The translations under genes were made by a program, and so were the position numbers. Shown here in pieces: positions 15,613-24,548 of a stretch of DNA of 64,000 nucleotides (position 1 is its first letter; each line of letters opens with the position of its first letter). Under the pieces are notes generated by a model. It had not been told where the DNA came from. It ran no database searches and was given only the letters and a program-made list of their open reading frames with translations. Source of the DNA: Chloroflexi bacterium HGW-Chloroflexi-3 (GTDB taxonomy: Bacteria > Chloroflexota > Anaerolineae > Anaerolineales > Anaerolineaceae); assembly GCA_002842045.1 (NCBI GenBank), contig PHBX01000006.1:1-64000 (forward strand). Reading direction: 5' to 3'.

Positions 15613-18429
15613 TTACGCGAATTGTTTTTGCTTTTGAAGTTCGGTTACAATTTTTTCCTGATCAACGGGCAATTTATCCACCCGAACACCAATTGCGTTA
15701 TAGATCGCATTGGTAATGGCGGGTATGGTTGGAATCAAGCAAATCTCACCAATCCCTTTTGCGCCATAAGGTCCATCTGCCGTTGGATGCTCGACAATAA
15801 AGGAAGTGATTTCAGGTGTGTAATAAATCGACGGTATACGATATTTCGCCAAACGATCGGTGATGACTCTTCCTTCCTCCAGGATGAAATCTTCAACCAA
15901 TGCATGCCCGATCCCCATGACGATTCCGCCTTCCACCTGCCCTTTCAGTCCTAATGGATTAATCGCAAATCCCACATCATTCGCAACGATGACTTCCGGA
16001 ACTTTCACCTCACCTGTAATCGTATTGACCTCAACCAGCGCTGCCTGCGCTGCAAAAGAGAAAGCAACATGCATATCCCCACCTTTCCCTAATGGTGTTG
16101 TTTCCGGTGCCCAATAGGTATATGAAACTTTGGGGGTAATACCATCTTTGCGAAGATTCTGAGAGATCGTTGAAAGTTGAACCTCCTGTCGATCAATTTG
16201 AGCTAATCCTTCTTTGAATTCAATTTTTTCTGGTGACACATCATACCGCTCTGCAAGCTCAGATGTCAGCAAATCACGCATGGCTTTGGAAGTATACTTA
16301 ACTGCATTACCTGTAACATAAGTTTGTCGAGAGGCAGTTGTTGGGCCTCCATCAGGTGTAAGATCAGTATCGGATAACAAAACCTGTACTTGTTCCGTGC
16401 CCTGTCCTAATTCTTCGGACGCGATTAACTGTAAAACAGTTGGTAAACCCTGACCTAATTCTGCAGACGCGGAACGCACTTCAAATCGACCCTCGGGCAA
16501 CAATTCAATTTCAGCACCAGCTTTATCAGGAGCACCACCACCTAGTCCCGTATTTTTGTAGGCAACTGCAAAACCCCAGGCTCTGACGATGGCTGGATCA
16601 TTTGGATCTTGAACAGGAACAAAAGGATTTGGTCCAGCTTTTTTGTATAAAGCACTTTCTACTTTTTCAATGCATTCCAGCAATCCGACACTATCTTTCA
16701 AAACTTGTCCTGTATTTGTCACACTGCCAACTCGCAGGGCATTTTTTCTGCGTAATTCAATCGGGTCGAGTTGTAATTCTTCTGCCAGAGAATCCATCAT
16801 TGATTCAACCGCGAAGGCTGATTGCATGACGCCAAATCCACGAAAAGCTCCGGCAGGTGGATTGTTGGTATACATGGCATAACAATCAATATTCACATGC
16901 GGAACTTCATAAGGTCCAGAGGAGTGTGTGGTGGCGCGTGTCATCACTTTTTCTCCTAAGGATGCGTAGGCTCCGGTATCTCCATGTAATTCTGTCTGAA
17001 CTGCAACAAGTTGCCCATCATTCTTTGCACCTACTTTGATATTGATCTGGGTTGCATGCCGTTTCGGATGCACAATCAAACTCTCATGACGATCAAATAA
17101 CAATTTAACGGGTTTATTGGTTTTCATCGTTAACATTGCAGCATGGATTTGACCGGCAATGTCTTCTTTGCCACCAAATCCCCCGCCAATGAGTTGACCG
17201 ATAATCCTCACTTGACTCTCAGGTAGCCCGAGTACAGCTGCAACCTGTTCACGATCAGAATAGGGAATCTGCGAACCGACATAAATTTCCAACTTGCCTT
17301 CATCCGTCAACCTGGCAATACTGCATTCCGGTTCTATAAAAGCATGGTCATTCGGATTCGTATGAAAAGTGTGTTCAAGAATCACATCAGCATCATTGAA
17401 ACCTTCAGACACCATTCCTTTTTGGACTTTGATGTGTTTCAATAAATTTCCTGATTCATGAATTTTTCTGGTATCTGGAAGATGTGCCTGGACAGCTGAC
17501 GAAACAACAGGCAAAGGTTCATATTTAAACCTGATCAGATCAATTGCTTCAGAGGCAATTTCCCTGGTGTCAGCTGCGACAACGGCTATCGCATCCCCAA
17601 CATATCGAATCGGTCCGCCGATATCAACCAATACCGGCCAATCCTTGATAAATAAACCATGTGTTTTTGCATTTGGAACGTCTTTTGCAGTTAACACTGC
17701 CTGGACACCCGGTAAAGCTAATGCTTCGGAAATGTCCAATTCAGTCAAAATGCCAGCCGGAATCATTGCCCGTTTCACTCTGGCATGTAACATACCTTCA
17801 TATTGGATATCATCACTATAAATTGCTTGTCCTGTTACTTTGGCGATTGCATCCGGTCGACGTCTGACCTGACCAACCATCCTTTTTCCCACTTTGGATG
17901 TCTGAATCACAGGCGATATTACCGGTTTTCCTGAAACGATCGATTCAGATGCTGCCTGAATCGCACCAATGATACTCGGGTACCCTGCACATCGACATAA
18001 CGTATCCTTTAAAGCATATTTAATATCTTTCACTTCCGGATTGGGATTTTTTTCAAGCAATGCATAACTTGTCATGATTTGACCGGGTATGCAAAATCCG
18101 CATTGCACAGCCCCGTATTCGATAAATGCATCCTGGAGAGGGTGTAACACAGTATAAGCGTTACCATTATTACCAACATTTTTAGCCAGACCTTCAATTG
18201 TGGTAATTTTTTTGCCGTGCGCTTTGACTGCTGGATATGAACAGGATAAAACCGGATCTCCATCAATAACAACCGTGCAGGCCCCACATTCAGATTCATT
18301 GCAACCAATCTTCGTCCCGGTTAATCTCAAACGTTCCCGCAATAGGTCAGATAACATTTCTCCATCAATGATCGGAAGTGAATAATCTATTTCATTCACG
18401 CAAATTTCAATATTTTCTAATTTTTTCAT
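15613..18429 (-). CDS. Molybdenum hydroxylase, fused [2Fe-2S] and molybdopterin subunits (xanthine dehydrogenase/aldehyde oxidase family)
   Basis: A 938-residue oxidoreductase. Residues 1-165 form the iron-sulfur subunit: plant-type [2Fe-2S] ligands Cys43, 48, 51, 63 and the second cluster Cys110, 113, 145, 147. From about residue 185 follows the molybdopterin-binding chain with GQAIYSDDI, IGGGFGGKED and the catalytic Glu near residue 895 (GAKGIGEICL). In many bacteria these are two proteins (e.g. CoxS and CoxL); here they are one, while the FAD part is separate and encoded directly upstream with an ATGA overlap. The substrate (purine, aldehyde or N-heterocycle) cannot be read from sequence. 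The absence of the CoxL VAYRCSFR motif argues against a CO dehydrogenase. No cofactor chaperone (XdhC) is nearby. Confidence 0.93.
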   Translation of the reverse strand: MKKLENIEICVNEIDYSLPIIDGEMLSDLLRERLRLTGTKIGCNESECGACTVVIDGDPVLSCSYPAVKAHGKKITTIEGLAKNVGNNGNAYTVLHPLQDAFIEYGAVQCGFCIPGQIMTSYALLEKNPNPEVKDIKYALKDTLCRCAGYPSIIGAIQAASESIVSGKPVISPVIQTSKVGKRMVGQVRRRPDAIAKVTGQAIYSDDIQYEGMLHARVKRAMIPAGILTELDISEALALPGVQAVLTAKDVPNAKTHGLFIKDWPVLVDIGGPIRYVGDAIAVVAADTREIASEAIDLIRFKYEPLPVVSSAVQAHLPDTRKIHESGNLLKHIKVQKGMVSEGFNDADVILEHTFHTNPNDHAFIEPECSIARLTDEGKLEIYVGSQIPYSDREQVAAVLGLPESQVRIIGQLIGGGFGGKEDIAGQIHAAMLTMKTNKPVKLLFDRHESLIVHPKRHATQINIKVGAKNDGQLVAVQTELHGDTGAYASLGEKVMTRATTHSSGPYEVPHVNIDCYAMYTNNPPAGAFRGFGVMQSAFAVESMMDSLAEELQLDPIELRRKNALRVGSVTNTGQVLKDSVGLLECIEKVESALYKKAGPNPFVPVQDPNDPAIVRAWGFAVAYKNTGLGGGAPDKAGAEIELLPEGRFEVRSASAELGQGLPTVLQLIASEELGQGTEQVQVLLSDTDLTPDGGPTTASRQTYVTGNAVKYTSKAMRDLLTSELAERYDVSPEKIEFKEGLAQIDRQEVQLSTISQNLRKDGITPKVSYTYWAPETTPLGKGGDMHVAFSFAAQAALVEVNTITGEVKVPEVIVANDVGFAINPLGLKGQVEGGIVMGIGHALVEDFILEEGRVITDRLAKYRIPSIYYTPEITSFIVEHPTADGPYGAKGIGEICLIPTIPAITNAIYNAIGVRVDKLPVDQEKIVTELQKQKQFA

Positions 18430-19304
18430 TTGGTTTCTCCAGCCCTATTCCATGCTTTACTAACAACTTTTTCCAGTAAGGCTTGTGCCAGAAGATAACG
18501 ATATTCGGCAGTTGCTCTTTTTTTGCTGGTTCTGAATTTCATTGATTCCAAAATCGTTTCTTTTGCCCTTGAAATTGTGACATCAGTCAATTTTTTTCCT
18601 CGAATTACTTCCTCTACCTTCAAAGCACGAGTTGGAACCGGACCTGATGGACCAAAAGCGATTCGAATATCATCGATAACATCCCCTTTCCTTCTTAACC
18701 AGACTGCAATGTTCAAAATTGGCAAAGCTACTCCTTGAGGACGCATCACTCTGTCAAAAGCAGATCCTTCTCCAGATTTTTTAACAGGGAATTCGAACCC
18801 AACCAATATTTCATCCTTTTCCAGGGCTGATTCTCCAGTCCCTTTAAATAGATCTAGAATATTCTTTTTTGAATAATCGGTATGAGAATAGCTAATAGCT
18901 GTGGCATTCATTGCTACCAGTGAAATCATTCCATCGGCAGCAGGTAAAGCATGTGCAACATTTCCACCGAGAGTCGCTGAATTCCTTACCTGAGGTCCTC
19001 CGATCAATCCAGTTGCCTCCGCTACCGCCATCGCATGTTCTTTTATCAGTGGTGAATTAGTGATTTGGCTGACTGGAACTGCAGCTCCAATGAATATCAG
19101 CTCACCCATCACCCTCAATTCTCGCAACTCATCTATGTGATTGAGATCGATTAATGTATTCATGGCTGGATGGCTGCCTTGTTGAATTTCAAGCAACAAA
19201 TCCGTTCCCCCAGAAACAAAACGAACAGGTTTTTCAGCCTGGTCATATGCTTCTACTGCCTCTGATAAACTATAAACTAATTGGTAATCATTCCAGATTG
19301 TCAT
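18426..19304 (-). CDS. FAD-binding subunit of the molybdenum hydroxylase (XdhB/CoxM-like)
   Basis: A 292-residue flavoprotein subunit that accepts electrons from the iron-sulfur clusters. The FAD pyrophosphate motif VSGGTDLLLEIQQG is at residues 30-43, and TGLIGGPQVRNSATLGGNVAHALPAADG at about residues 92-119 is the second FAD segment. A C-terminal CO_deh_flav_C-like domain follows. The start ATG lies inside the 3' side of a predicted structured leader. It is the first gene of a two-gene operon. Confidence 0.92.
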   Translation of the reverse strand: MTIWNDYQLVYSLSEAVEAYDQAEKPVRFVSGGTDLLLEIQQGSHPAMNTLIDLNHIDELRELRVMGELIFIGAAVPVSQITNSPLIKEHAMAVAEATGLIGGPQVRNSATLGGNVAHALPAADGMISLVAMNATAISYSHTDYSKKNILDLFKGTGESALEKDEILVGFEFPVKKSGEGSAFDRVMRPQGVALPILNIAVWLRRKGDVIDDIRIAFGPSGPVPTRALKVEEVIRGKKLTDVTISRAKETILESMKFRTSKKRATAEYRYLLAQALLEKVVSKAWNRAGETK

Positions 19305-19395
19305 TTATTCGGTGGGTCCTTTCCTCTGGCGGCACTTTTCGACGGTTTCTGTGAACCGACGCCGGTCTATCATCAAAAACCGACCACCGAATCTA
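19305..19395 (-). promoter_or_regulatory. Structured 5' leader of the molybdenum hydroxylase operon (candidate riboswitch)
   Basis: On the transcript, ATTCGGTGG (complement of 19384-19392) can pair with CCACCGAAT (complement of 19307-19315), a perfect nine-base closing stem whose 3' arm ends four bases before the start codon and adjoins the purine-rich AAAGGA. Inside are hairpins such as CGGTT-cacag-AACCG and a possible GGCG/CGCC pair, so the element is multi-branched. Placement and gene suggest a cofactor- or substrate-sensing switch acting on translation. I cannot match it with certainty to the Moco RNA or any other class. Confidence 0.5.
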
Positions 19396-19433
19396 TTATT
19401 TGATTTTTACGATTTTTTTAAACTCTATGACAT

Positions 19434-19461
19434 ATTATATCGATATTTATTTATAATTCAA
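19434..19461 (-). promoter_or_regulatory. Promoter of the molybdenum hydroxylase operon
   Basis: On the minus strand TTGAAT (19461-19456), a 16-base spacer and TATAAT (19439-19434) precede the gene, giving a 5' leader of roughly 120 bases that contains the structured element. Confidence 0.6.
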
Positions 19462-19545
19462 TATTTGGTAAATCCTCTATAGGATGCAGAAAAAATTTGT
19501 TTCCAGAAAATATTCTTAAACAATTTACATTAAACAATTTATAAA

Positions 19546-19574
19546 TTGCACATTTTCTTTCTTCGCGGTATACT
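19546..19574 (+). promoter_or_regulatory. Promoter of the PAP2 phosphatase gene
   Basis: TTGCAC (19546-19551) and TATACT (19569-19574) are 17 bases apart, and the coding region begins about 30 bases later. The rest of the 19395-19545 intergenic stretch is AT-rich with a repeated AAACAATTTA and no other feature I can support. Confidence 0.7.
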
Positions 19575-19604
19575 GCGTGCTACTTCAAGATATAAGGATG
19601 GTTC

Positions 19605-20156
19605 ATGCAGCAGGTGATAAGAAAAATTATAGAGTGGGATAATCATCTTACCAACAAAATTCGCATAAAACCATCTTCCAAATTGGTCTGGCGATTATCA
19701 ACAATAACTGCCCATTCAGGGGATTCCTGGTATTGCCTGAGTGTCCTATTAATCATCTGGTTGTTCGCAAAGAATGAATGGCGTAGCATTGCTGCTTCCA
19801 TGGGTTTAAGTACCTTTATTCTGGCGATTATTGTATTAATCATAAAATTTTCTATCCGCAGGAAGAGACCTGTTGGTGAATGGGGTGAAATTTATCGAAG
19901 CACCGATCCTCATTCTTTTCCATCTGGACATGCCACCAGAGTATTCTTCCTCACCTCCATGGTCTGGAGTATTGCACCTGTCTGGTTTGCCATTTTGCTT
20001 TCCATTTGGGCACCATTGGTAGCTCTATCAAGAATCCAAACAGGCTTACATTTTCTGTCCGATGTACTGGCAGGTGCCCTTTTGGGTTGGGTATTAGGGA
20101 AATTAGTCCTTTTATTGATTCCTACAATGATCCTTTGGTTTCCCTGGGCATTTTAA
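19605..20156 (+). CDS. PAP2-family membrane phosphatase (undecaprenyl-pyrophosphate phosphatase-like)
   Basis: Membrane phosphatase of 183 residues with about five helices. The three-part active site is complete: KFSIRRKRP (Lys81, Arg88, Pro89), PSGH (106-109) and SRIQTGLHFLSD (Arg143, His149, Asp153). Such proteins dephosphorylate undecaprenyl pyrophosphate or phosphatidylglycerol phosphate at the outer face of the membrane. A second, unrelated undecaprenyl phosphatase (UppP) is encoded at 39952. AAGGA precedes the ATG. Confidence 0.9.
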   Translation: MQQVIRKIIEWDNHLTNKIRIKPSSKLVWRLSTITAHSGDSWYCLSVLLIIWLFAKNEWRSIAASMGLSTFILAIIVLIIKFSIRRKRPVGEWGEIYRSTDPHSFPSGHATRVFFLTSMVWSIAPVWFAILLSIWAPLVALSRIQTGLHFLSDVLAGALLGWVLGKLVLLLIPTMILWFPWAF

Positions 20157-20161
20157 AAAGG

Positions 20162-21085
20162 TTAGCCACCATTGAATTTTGGTAAGACTGTTTCTGAAAA
20201 ATGGATAAGGCTGTCCATATCTTCAAGGTCAATCCATTGCAGCATAATTTCATCCAGCCCGGTATTTTGATATTCATGTAATTTATCTGTGACTTTATCA
20301 GCTAATCCAACAATGATGCCACGTTGAGCCATTTCTTTTGGATCTCTGCCATTTAGTTTCTTTTGCAGTTGTTCTTGATTTTGACCATAAGTTAAATTTG
20401 TCATAAGCGATCGGCGAATTTCAGCTGGCTCTCTTCCTTTTGTAACGAGTAACTCATCTACTGCCTTGTTCTTCTCCCTGAATTTCGCTGGTGTAAGGAA
20501 AATTGCATTCCATTCCCTTGCAAACTTAACGACCAGTGGAAAAGTATATTTTTCCCCATTTCCACCAATTAAGATTTCCGGACCTTCTTTCCGATTTGGT
20601 CGTGGCAAAAGGATTGCATCTTTTAGGTGAAAAAACTTGCCATTAAATGTTATGGGGGCATTTGAACGAAACAAATTTGAAATGATTAACAAACCTTCTT
20701 CGAATCGTAAGAACCTTTCTTTGAAGTCCAACAAGTCAAATCCAAAATTTTTATGTTCACGATCCTGCCATCCCGCGCCTAAACCTAGTTTCAACCTTCC
20801 TGTAGATAAATCATCCACGGCAGCTGCCATTCTGGCAGTTAAGGTTGGATTTCTGAATGATATCGGTGAGACGAGTGAACCAAACTTGATCCTGTTCGTC
20901 ATTGTTGCCAGATATGTTAATGACGTCCACAATTCTAATGAATCCTTATCAGGAGGGTTAGCACTTGTGAAATGATCAGAGCGATACAATCCATAAAAAC
21001 CATAATTCTCAACTGTGTCTATTATTTTTTTCCAGTTGGTCCAGTTTAGTCCATTTTGTCCCTCTATCATGATTGAAATTTTCAT
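20162..21085 (-). CDS. LLM-class flavin or F420-dependent oxidoreductase
   Basis: Luciferase-like TIM-barrel protein of 307 residues. Typical segments are LWTSLTYLATMTNRIKFGSLVSPISFRNPTLTARMAAAVDDLSTGRLKLGLGAGW and PEILIGGNGEKYTFPLV. This pattern is that of F420-dependent enzymes annotated in Actinobacteria and Chloroflexota, but the flavin FMN is an alternative cofactor and the substrate is unknown. It lies 12 bases downstream of the GH5 gene and is probably co-transcribed with it. Confidence 0.85.
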   Translation of the reverse strand: MKISIMIEGQNGLNWTNWKKIIDTVENYGFYGLYRSDHFTSANPPDKDSLELWTSLTYLATMTNRIKFGSLVSPISFRNPTLTARMAAAVDDLSTGRLKLGLGAGWQDREHKNFGFDLLDFKERFLRFEEGLLIISNLFRSNAPITFNGKFFHLKDAILLPRPNRKEGPEILIGGNGEKYTFPLVVKFAREWNAIFLTPAKFREKNKAVDELLVTKGREPAEIRRSLMTNLTYGQNQEQLQKKLNGRDPKEMAQRGIIVGLADKVTDKLHEYQNTGLDEIMLQWIDLEDMDSLIHFSETVLPKFNGG

Positions 21086-21097
21086 TGAAATTCCTCT

Positions 21098-22975
21098 CTA
21101 TTTAGGCAGGATTCTTAGCATTTGACTGTTTGAAGCGCCACGATATTCCACTCGAATTTCTTGCTTTTCAACATTTAATTCCCATTTTCCAGATTCAAAT
21201 TCAACCCGAAATCCACGATGATACTGGTATTCAGGTACGAACACAACCAGTTCCCCATCATTTTGATCTTCAAACAATAACGTATATTCTTTACGGCGGT
21301 AATCGAATGATTGTCTCCTGGGATCGCCAGAGATTAACCTCAAATATGGTCGCACGATCGCATTTAATCCTCGACCACCAGAGTAAATATTATCCGGATC
21401 TACCTGTTGATCCCGACTGAAAATGGACAAATCTTCATCATTCCACAAATCACCATGTTCATTCGAATTATCAGAGGTGTAATTCCAAATGGTCGAATCC
21501 AGAAAAAGTTCTTCAATGATTTGATAATACAGATCCAGAGCTTCAGCCTGGGATGAAAAATCACCATTTTTATAAGATCCTTTTTTATTTAAATCATATG
21601 GAACACCAAATTCACCTATTACAGTTGGGACGCCACCTAATTTTTCATCAGAATCGTTTTTTATGTTTTTCAATTGTTGATAAAAAAACTTTCTGACATT
21701 CTTTTTCCCAAATACAAGCTTCATTCTTTCGGTATCCATCGAGTAGTCGGGATTAAATTTTTTGGTTAATAATGTGACACCATCATACCAATGGGTTGCA
21801 TTAACAATCATTTGGGCATCTTGATCGGTCCAATCAGGTAACTTAAGTTCAGGAACTCCCTCTATAAAGATGGAAGCGTCTTCGTCGATTTTTCGGACAG
21901 CCGTAGAAAATCGATTGATGAAAGGTTTCAGATAATTGTTGGAAAAATCTACTTTTTCGCCATTTACTTCAGAAAAATAATAAGGATTAATCAATACCGG
22001 GTTGTTTTTATCATCCGTCGTCCAAACACCATGTTGTTTCCACAAACATTCGATTCCTTTCTGCCATGACCGGACTTCTTTTTGATTGACAATTTTCCAA
22101 TCGGTAAGCCGTAGTCCTAACAACTGGATTTTCCATAATTCAACTTCCTGTTGCCTGCCATCACCTAAAAGTATTGATTGCCAGGGAGTTGGCATTTCTC
22201 CCAATTTCAGTTGTCCATGATTTTCTCGTAGATCCGGATGTCCAATCCAACCATTGGATGGTTCATTGAGACTATCGTATCCGATCACATGATCATATTT
22301 TTTGAGTTTTTCAACAATTTTCAAAATGGAACTTATATAATGCTCTTGCAGATAATCTTGAATTTGTACACCAGCAATACGAAAATTTGGTGCAAAATCA
22401 CTTCCTCCAAAAAATAAGGTAAACATTGTTGCCGCTACAAGTTTCTGGTTATTTGTTGGCCAGATCATTCGTGGAAAAGGATCCCCATGAACATTATGAA
22501 CAATCGCTGAACCACTTGGATGTATATTCTTTATATCAAATCCAGCTAATTCAAGGGTCCATCCAGGAGCGCCATCTCCACCGGTAAATCTGCTCCACAC
22601 ATCCTGATGGGGATTAATGAAAATTGTGAAATCATAATCTCCAGCCTTTTTTACAATTTCTTCAAAGTAATCCAAATATTCTTCATCATAAATCCCGGGT
22701 CCACAATGTTCAATGGCTTCCCAGGTTGTTAACAATCTCAAAAAATTAAATCCCCATTTTTTCAATCTTTCGAAATGTTCGTCTGCTTCTGCCAGAGGGA
22801 ATGGTCTTCCAACAAATGACACATTTAAATGGTCAAAAAAACCTTCCTTTTTGTAAGTTGCTCCATCCGGGTTGACAGGTACTTTGCTACTCCCACCTAA
22901 GTTTACCCCTCGAAAAAAAGCTTTTCGATTATAACGGTCAATAAAATATTGAGATTTCAATCCAATTTTTTTCAT
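21098..22975 (-). CDS. Glycoside hydrolase family 5 protein (glucosylceramidase/steryl-glucosidase-like)
   Basis: A 625-residue TIM-barrel glycosidase. The acid/base Glu is in YDSLNEPSNG (about residue 239) and the nucleophile Glu in VIGEFGVPYD (about residue 460). The N terminus FFRGVNLGGSSKVPVNPDG and the C-terminal beta-sandwich with a SGGRGLNAIVRPY segment recall the fungal/bacterial group that cleaves glucosylceramides and steryl glucosides (EGCrP/GH5_12-like). No signal peptide is seen, so the enzyme should be cytoplasmic, unlike most cellulases. Substrate assignment is by resemblance. It shares an operon with the LLM oxidoreductase. Confidence 0.85.
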   Translation of the reverse strand: MKKIGLKSQYFIDRYNRKAFFRGVNLGGSSKVPVNPDGATYKKEGFFDHLNVSFVGRPFPLAEADEHFERLKKWGFNFLRLLTTWEAIEHCGPGIYDEEYLDYFEEIVKKAGDYDFTIFINPHQDVWSRFTGGDGAPGWTLELAGFDIKNIHPSGSAIVHNVHGDPFPRMIWPTNNQKLVAATMFTLFFGGSDFAPNFRIAGVQIQDYLQEHYISSILKIVEKLKKYDHVIGYDSLNEPSNGWIGHPDLRENHGQLKLGEMPTPWQSILLGDGRQQEVELWKIQLLGLRLTDWKIVNQKEVRSWQKGIECLWKQHGVWTTDDKNNPVLINPYYFSEVNGEKVDFSNNYLKPFINRFSTAVRKIDEDASIFIEGVPELKLPDWTDQDAQMIVNATHWYDGVTLLTKKFNPDYSMDTERMKLVFGKKNVRKFFYQQLKNIKNDSDEKLGGVPTVIGEFGVPYDLNKKGSYKNGDFSSQAEALDLYYQIIEELFLDSTIWNYTSDNSNEHGDLWNDEDLSIFSRDQQVDPDNIYSGGRGLNAIVRPYLRLISGDPRRQSFDYRRKEYTLLFEDQNDGELVVFVPEYQYHRGFRVEFESGKWELNVEKQEIRVEYRGASNSQMLRILPK

Positions 22976-23108
22976 ATTTCACCTTAAGAATAATTATATT
23001 GGATTTTAATAATTCCAAAAACTGAGCTATGTTCAGGAAATTATTGAATCAAGTACTTGCAATCGATTACCAAATTTTCTTTCTAATAACGTTCAAAATG
23101 ATAAATAA

Positions 23109-23137
23109 TTGACCAAATAAACTTGTTCGAGTATCCT
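23109..23137 (+). promoter_or_regulatory. Promoter of selC
   Basis: TTGACC (23109-23114), 17-base spacer, TATCCT (23132-23137). The predicted start is only a base or two before the tRNA, so little 5' trimming is needed. Confidence 0.65.
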
Positions 23138-23144
23138 TAACAGT

Positions 23145-23238
23145 GGGAGTGGTTAGGTCCCGGTGGGCTTCCCGGTCTTCAAAATCGGTGGCGGGTTGTT
23201 ATGCAGGCCGCGGTGGGTTCGACTCCCATCCATTCCCG
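23145..23238 (+). tRNA. selC: tRNA-Sec, anticodon TCA
   Basis: Selenocysteine tRNA of 94 bases. The acceptor stem has eight pairs (23145-23152 with 23230-23237), followed by a five-pair T stem around the loop TTCGACT. The D arm has six pairs with the four-base loop CGGT. The anticodon stem CCGGT/ATCGG encloses CTTCAAA with TCA at 23079+100, that is 23179-23181. A long variable arm follows. The 8+5 geometry and extended D stem are diagnostic of bacterial tRNA-Sec. The 3' CCA is not encoded (GCCT), so it must be added by the Cca enzyme (gene at 62108). selA, selB and selD are outside the window, and I saw no in-frame UGA selenoprotein here. Confidence 0.93.
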
Positions 23239-23246
23239 CCTGTATC

Positions 23247-23277
23247 AAAAAGACATGGCTCATTGCTTGTCTTTTTT
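23247..23277 (+). terminator. Terminator of selC
   Basis: AAAAAGACA (23247-23255) pairs with TGTCTTTTT starting at 23268, followed by T residues. It separates the tRNA from the M50 protease gene. Confidence 0.8.
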
Positions 23278-23330
23278 ACATTAAGTAGTATTACGTTTAG
23301 AAAGATATTAGAATGGTATAAGGATCAATT

Positions 23331-24548
23331 ATGGAAACACATTCGTTACTGGAAAATGATTTACAACCTTTGCATGACTTTGTCAGAAGCTACATGATTA
23401 TTGAAAGTATCACCACCGGCAGAAAAGAAGATAAGTGGCTGATCCGATACATTGGGAATTTAAAAAATCCAGTGCAAAGCGAATCCGCATTTGATGCTAT
23501 TGAAAATAGAGCAAAAAATTACAAATTTTCAATTTTATTGACCGAAGAAAATAACAAGCATGTCGTTTATCTCCTCGATGAGATTCCTGCAGCAAAAAAA
23601 TCAAACCCCAGAACCAATTTAATTCTCTTCATAATTACCATTATCAGTGTTCTCGTGACGGGTGGAATTTTCTCAACACCGACCCTGCCAGAAAAATTCA
23701 ATTTACAGGCAATCTTACTAATTGCAAAAAATGGCTGGTCTTTTGCCATAGCAATACTGGCAATTCTAGGCGCACACGAGATGGGTCATTACATTGCTGG
23801 AAGAAAACATGGTGTAAACGTAACCTTACCTTATTTCATCCCATTACCAATTATCAGTCCTTTTGGAACAATGGGAGCTTTTATTAATATGAAAAGCATT
23901 CCTAAAAATAAGAAACAATTATTCGATATCGCAATTGCTGGGCCAATTAGTGGAATTGTTGTCGCCATCCCAATCATCATTTTGGGATTGTCATTGTCAC
24001 AGGTCGAAATGCTCCCTACTCAAATACCTGTAGGTAGTGGACTTCAAATGGAAGGAAATTCATTGCTTTATTTGGGATTAAAATACCTCGTGTTTGGAGA
24101 ATGGCTTCCAAATCCACAATCTTATGCCGGATTAAATCCAGTCATTTATTGGCTGCGTTATTTCTTTACCGGTCAACCTTTCCCGTTTGGTGGTTATGAC
24201 GTCATGATTCATCCAGTCGCCTGGGCTGGTTGGGCAGGGATATTGGTTACCTCATTAAATCTCATACCGATTGGGCAATTGGATGGTGGACATGTTTTGA
24301 CCGCTATTTTTGGTAAAAAAGCTAGAAAATTAACACCAGTTTTTCTGGTCATCATGGGTTTGTTAGGATTTGCATGGTCTGGTTGGTGGTTCTGGGCATT
24401 TTTATTGGTTTTCCTCAATCAAATACCATCTCAAATGAAAGATTCAGTCACTCAATTGGACTCTACCAGAAAGAAAATTTCCATCCTTATGTTGATTTTA
24501 TTTCTTTTGGTTTTCACCCCTGTCCCATTGGCTATTATAATGGGTTAA
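23331..24548 (+). CDS. Site-2 protease family zinc metalloprotease (M50, EGY/SREBP-like)
   Basis: Intramembrane metalloprotease of 405 residues with about seven helices. The zinc motif HEMGH is in LGAHEMGHYIAGRKHG (about residues 146-160), and the third ligand Asp is in PIGQLDGGHVLTA (about residue 316). An N-terminal soluble domain of about 80 residues precedes the membrane region. The architecture resembles plant/cyanobacterial EGY proteases. Such proteases release membrane-bound regulators or degrade membrane proteins, but the target is unknown. The gene is convergent with the next one, with stop regions overlapping by four bases. Confidence 0.9.
   Translation: METHSLLENDLQPLHDFVRSYMIIESITTGRKEDKWLIRYIGNLKNPVQSESAFDAIENRAKNYKFSILLTEENNKHVVYLLDEIPAAKKSNPRTNLILFIITIISVLVTGGIFSTPTLPEKFNLQAILLIAKNGWSFAIAILAILGAHEMGHYIAGRKHGVNVTLPYFIPLPIISPFGTMGAFINMKSIPKNKKQLFDIAIAGPISGIVVAIPIIILGLSLSQVEMLPTQIPVGSGLQMEGNSLLYLGLKYLVFGEWLPNPQSYAGLNPVIYWLRYFFTGQPFPFGGYDVMIHPVAWAGWAGILVTSLNLIPIGQLDGGHVLTAIFGKKARKLTPVFLVIMGLLGFAWSGWWFWAFLLVFLNQIPSQMKDSVTQLDSTRKKISILMLILFLLVFTPVPLAIIMG

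Noticed and set aside
15613..18429. Aerobic CO dehydrogenase large subunit (CoxL)
   Set aside because: The characteristic active-site loop with Cys in VAYRCSFR is not present, and the gene order differs.
19305..19395. Calling the leader a definite Moco riboswitch
   Set aside because: The gene context fits, but I could not align the leader block by block to the Moco consensus and it is shorter than most members.
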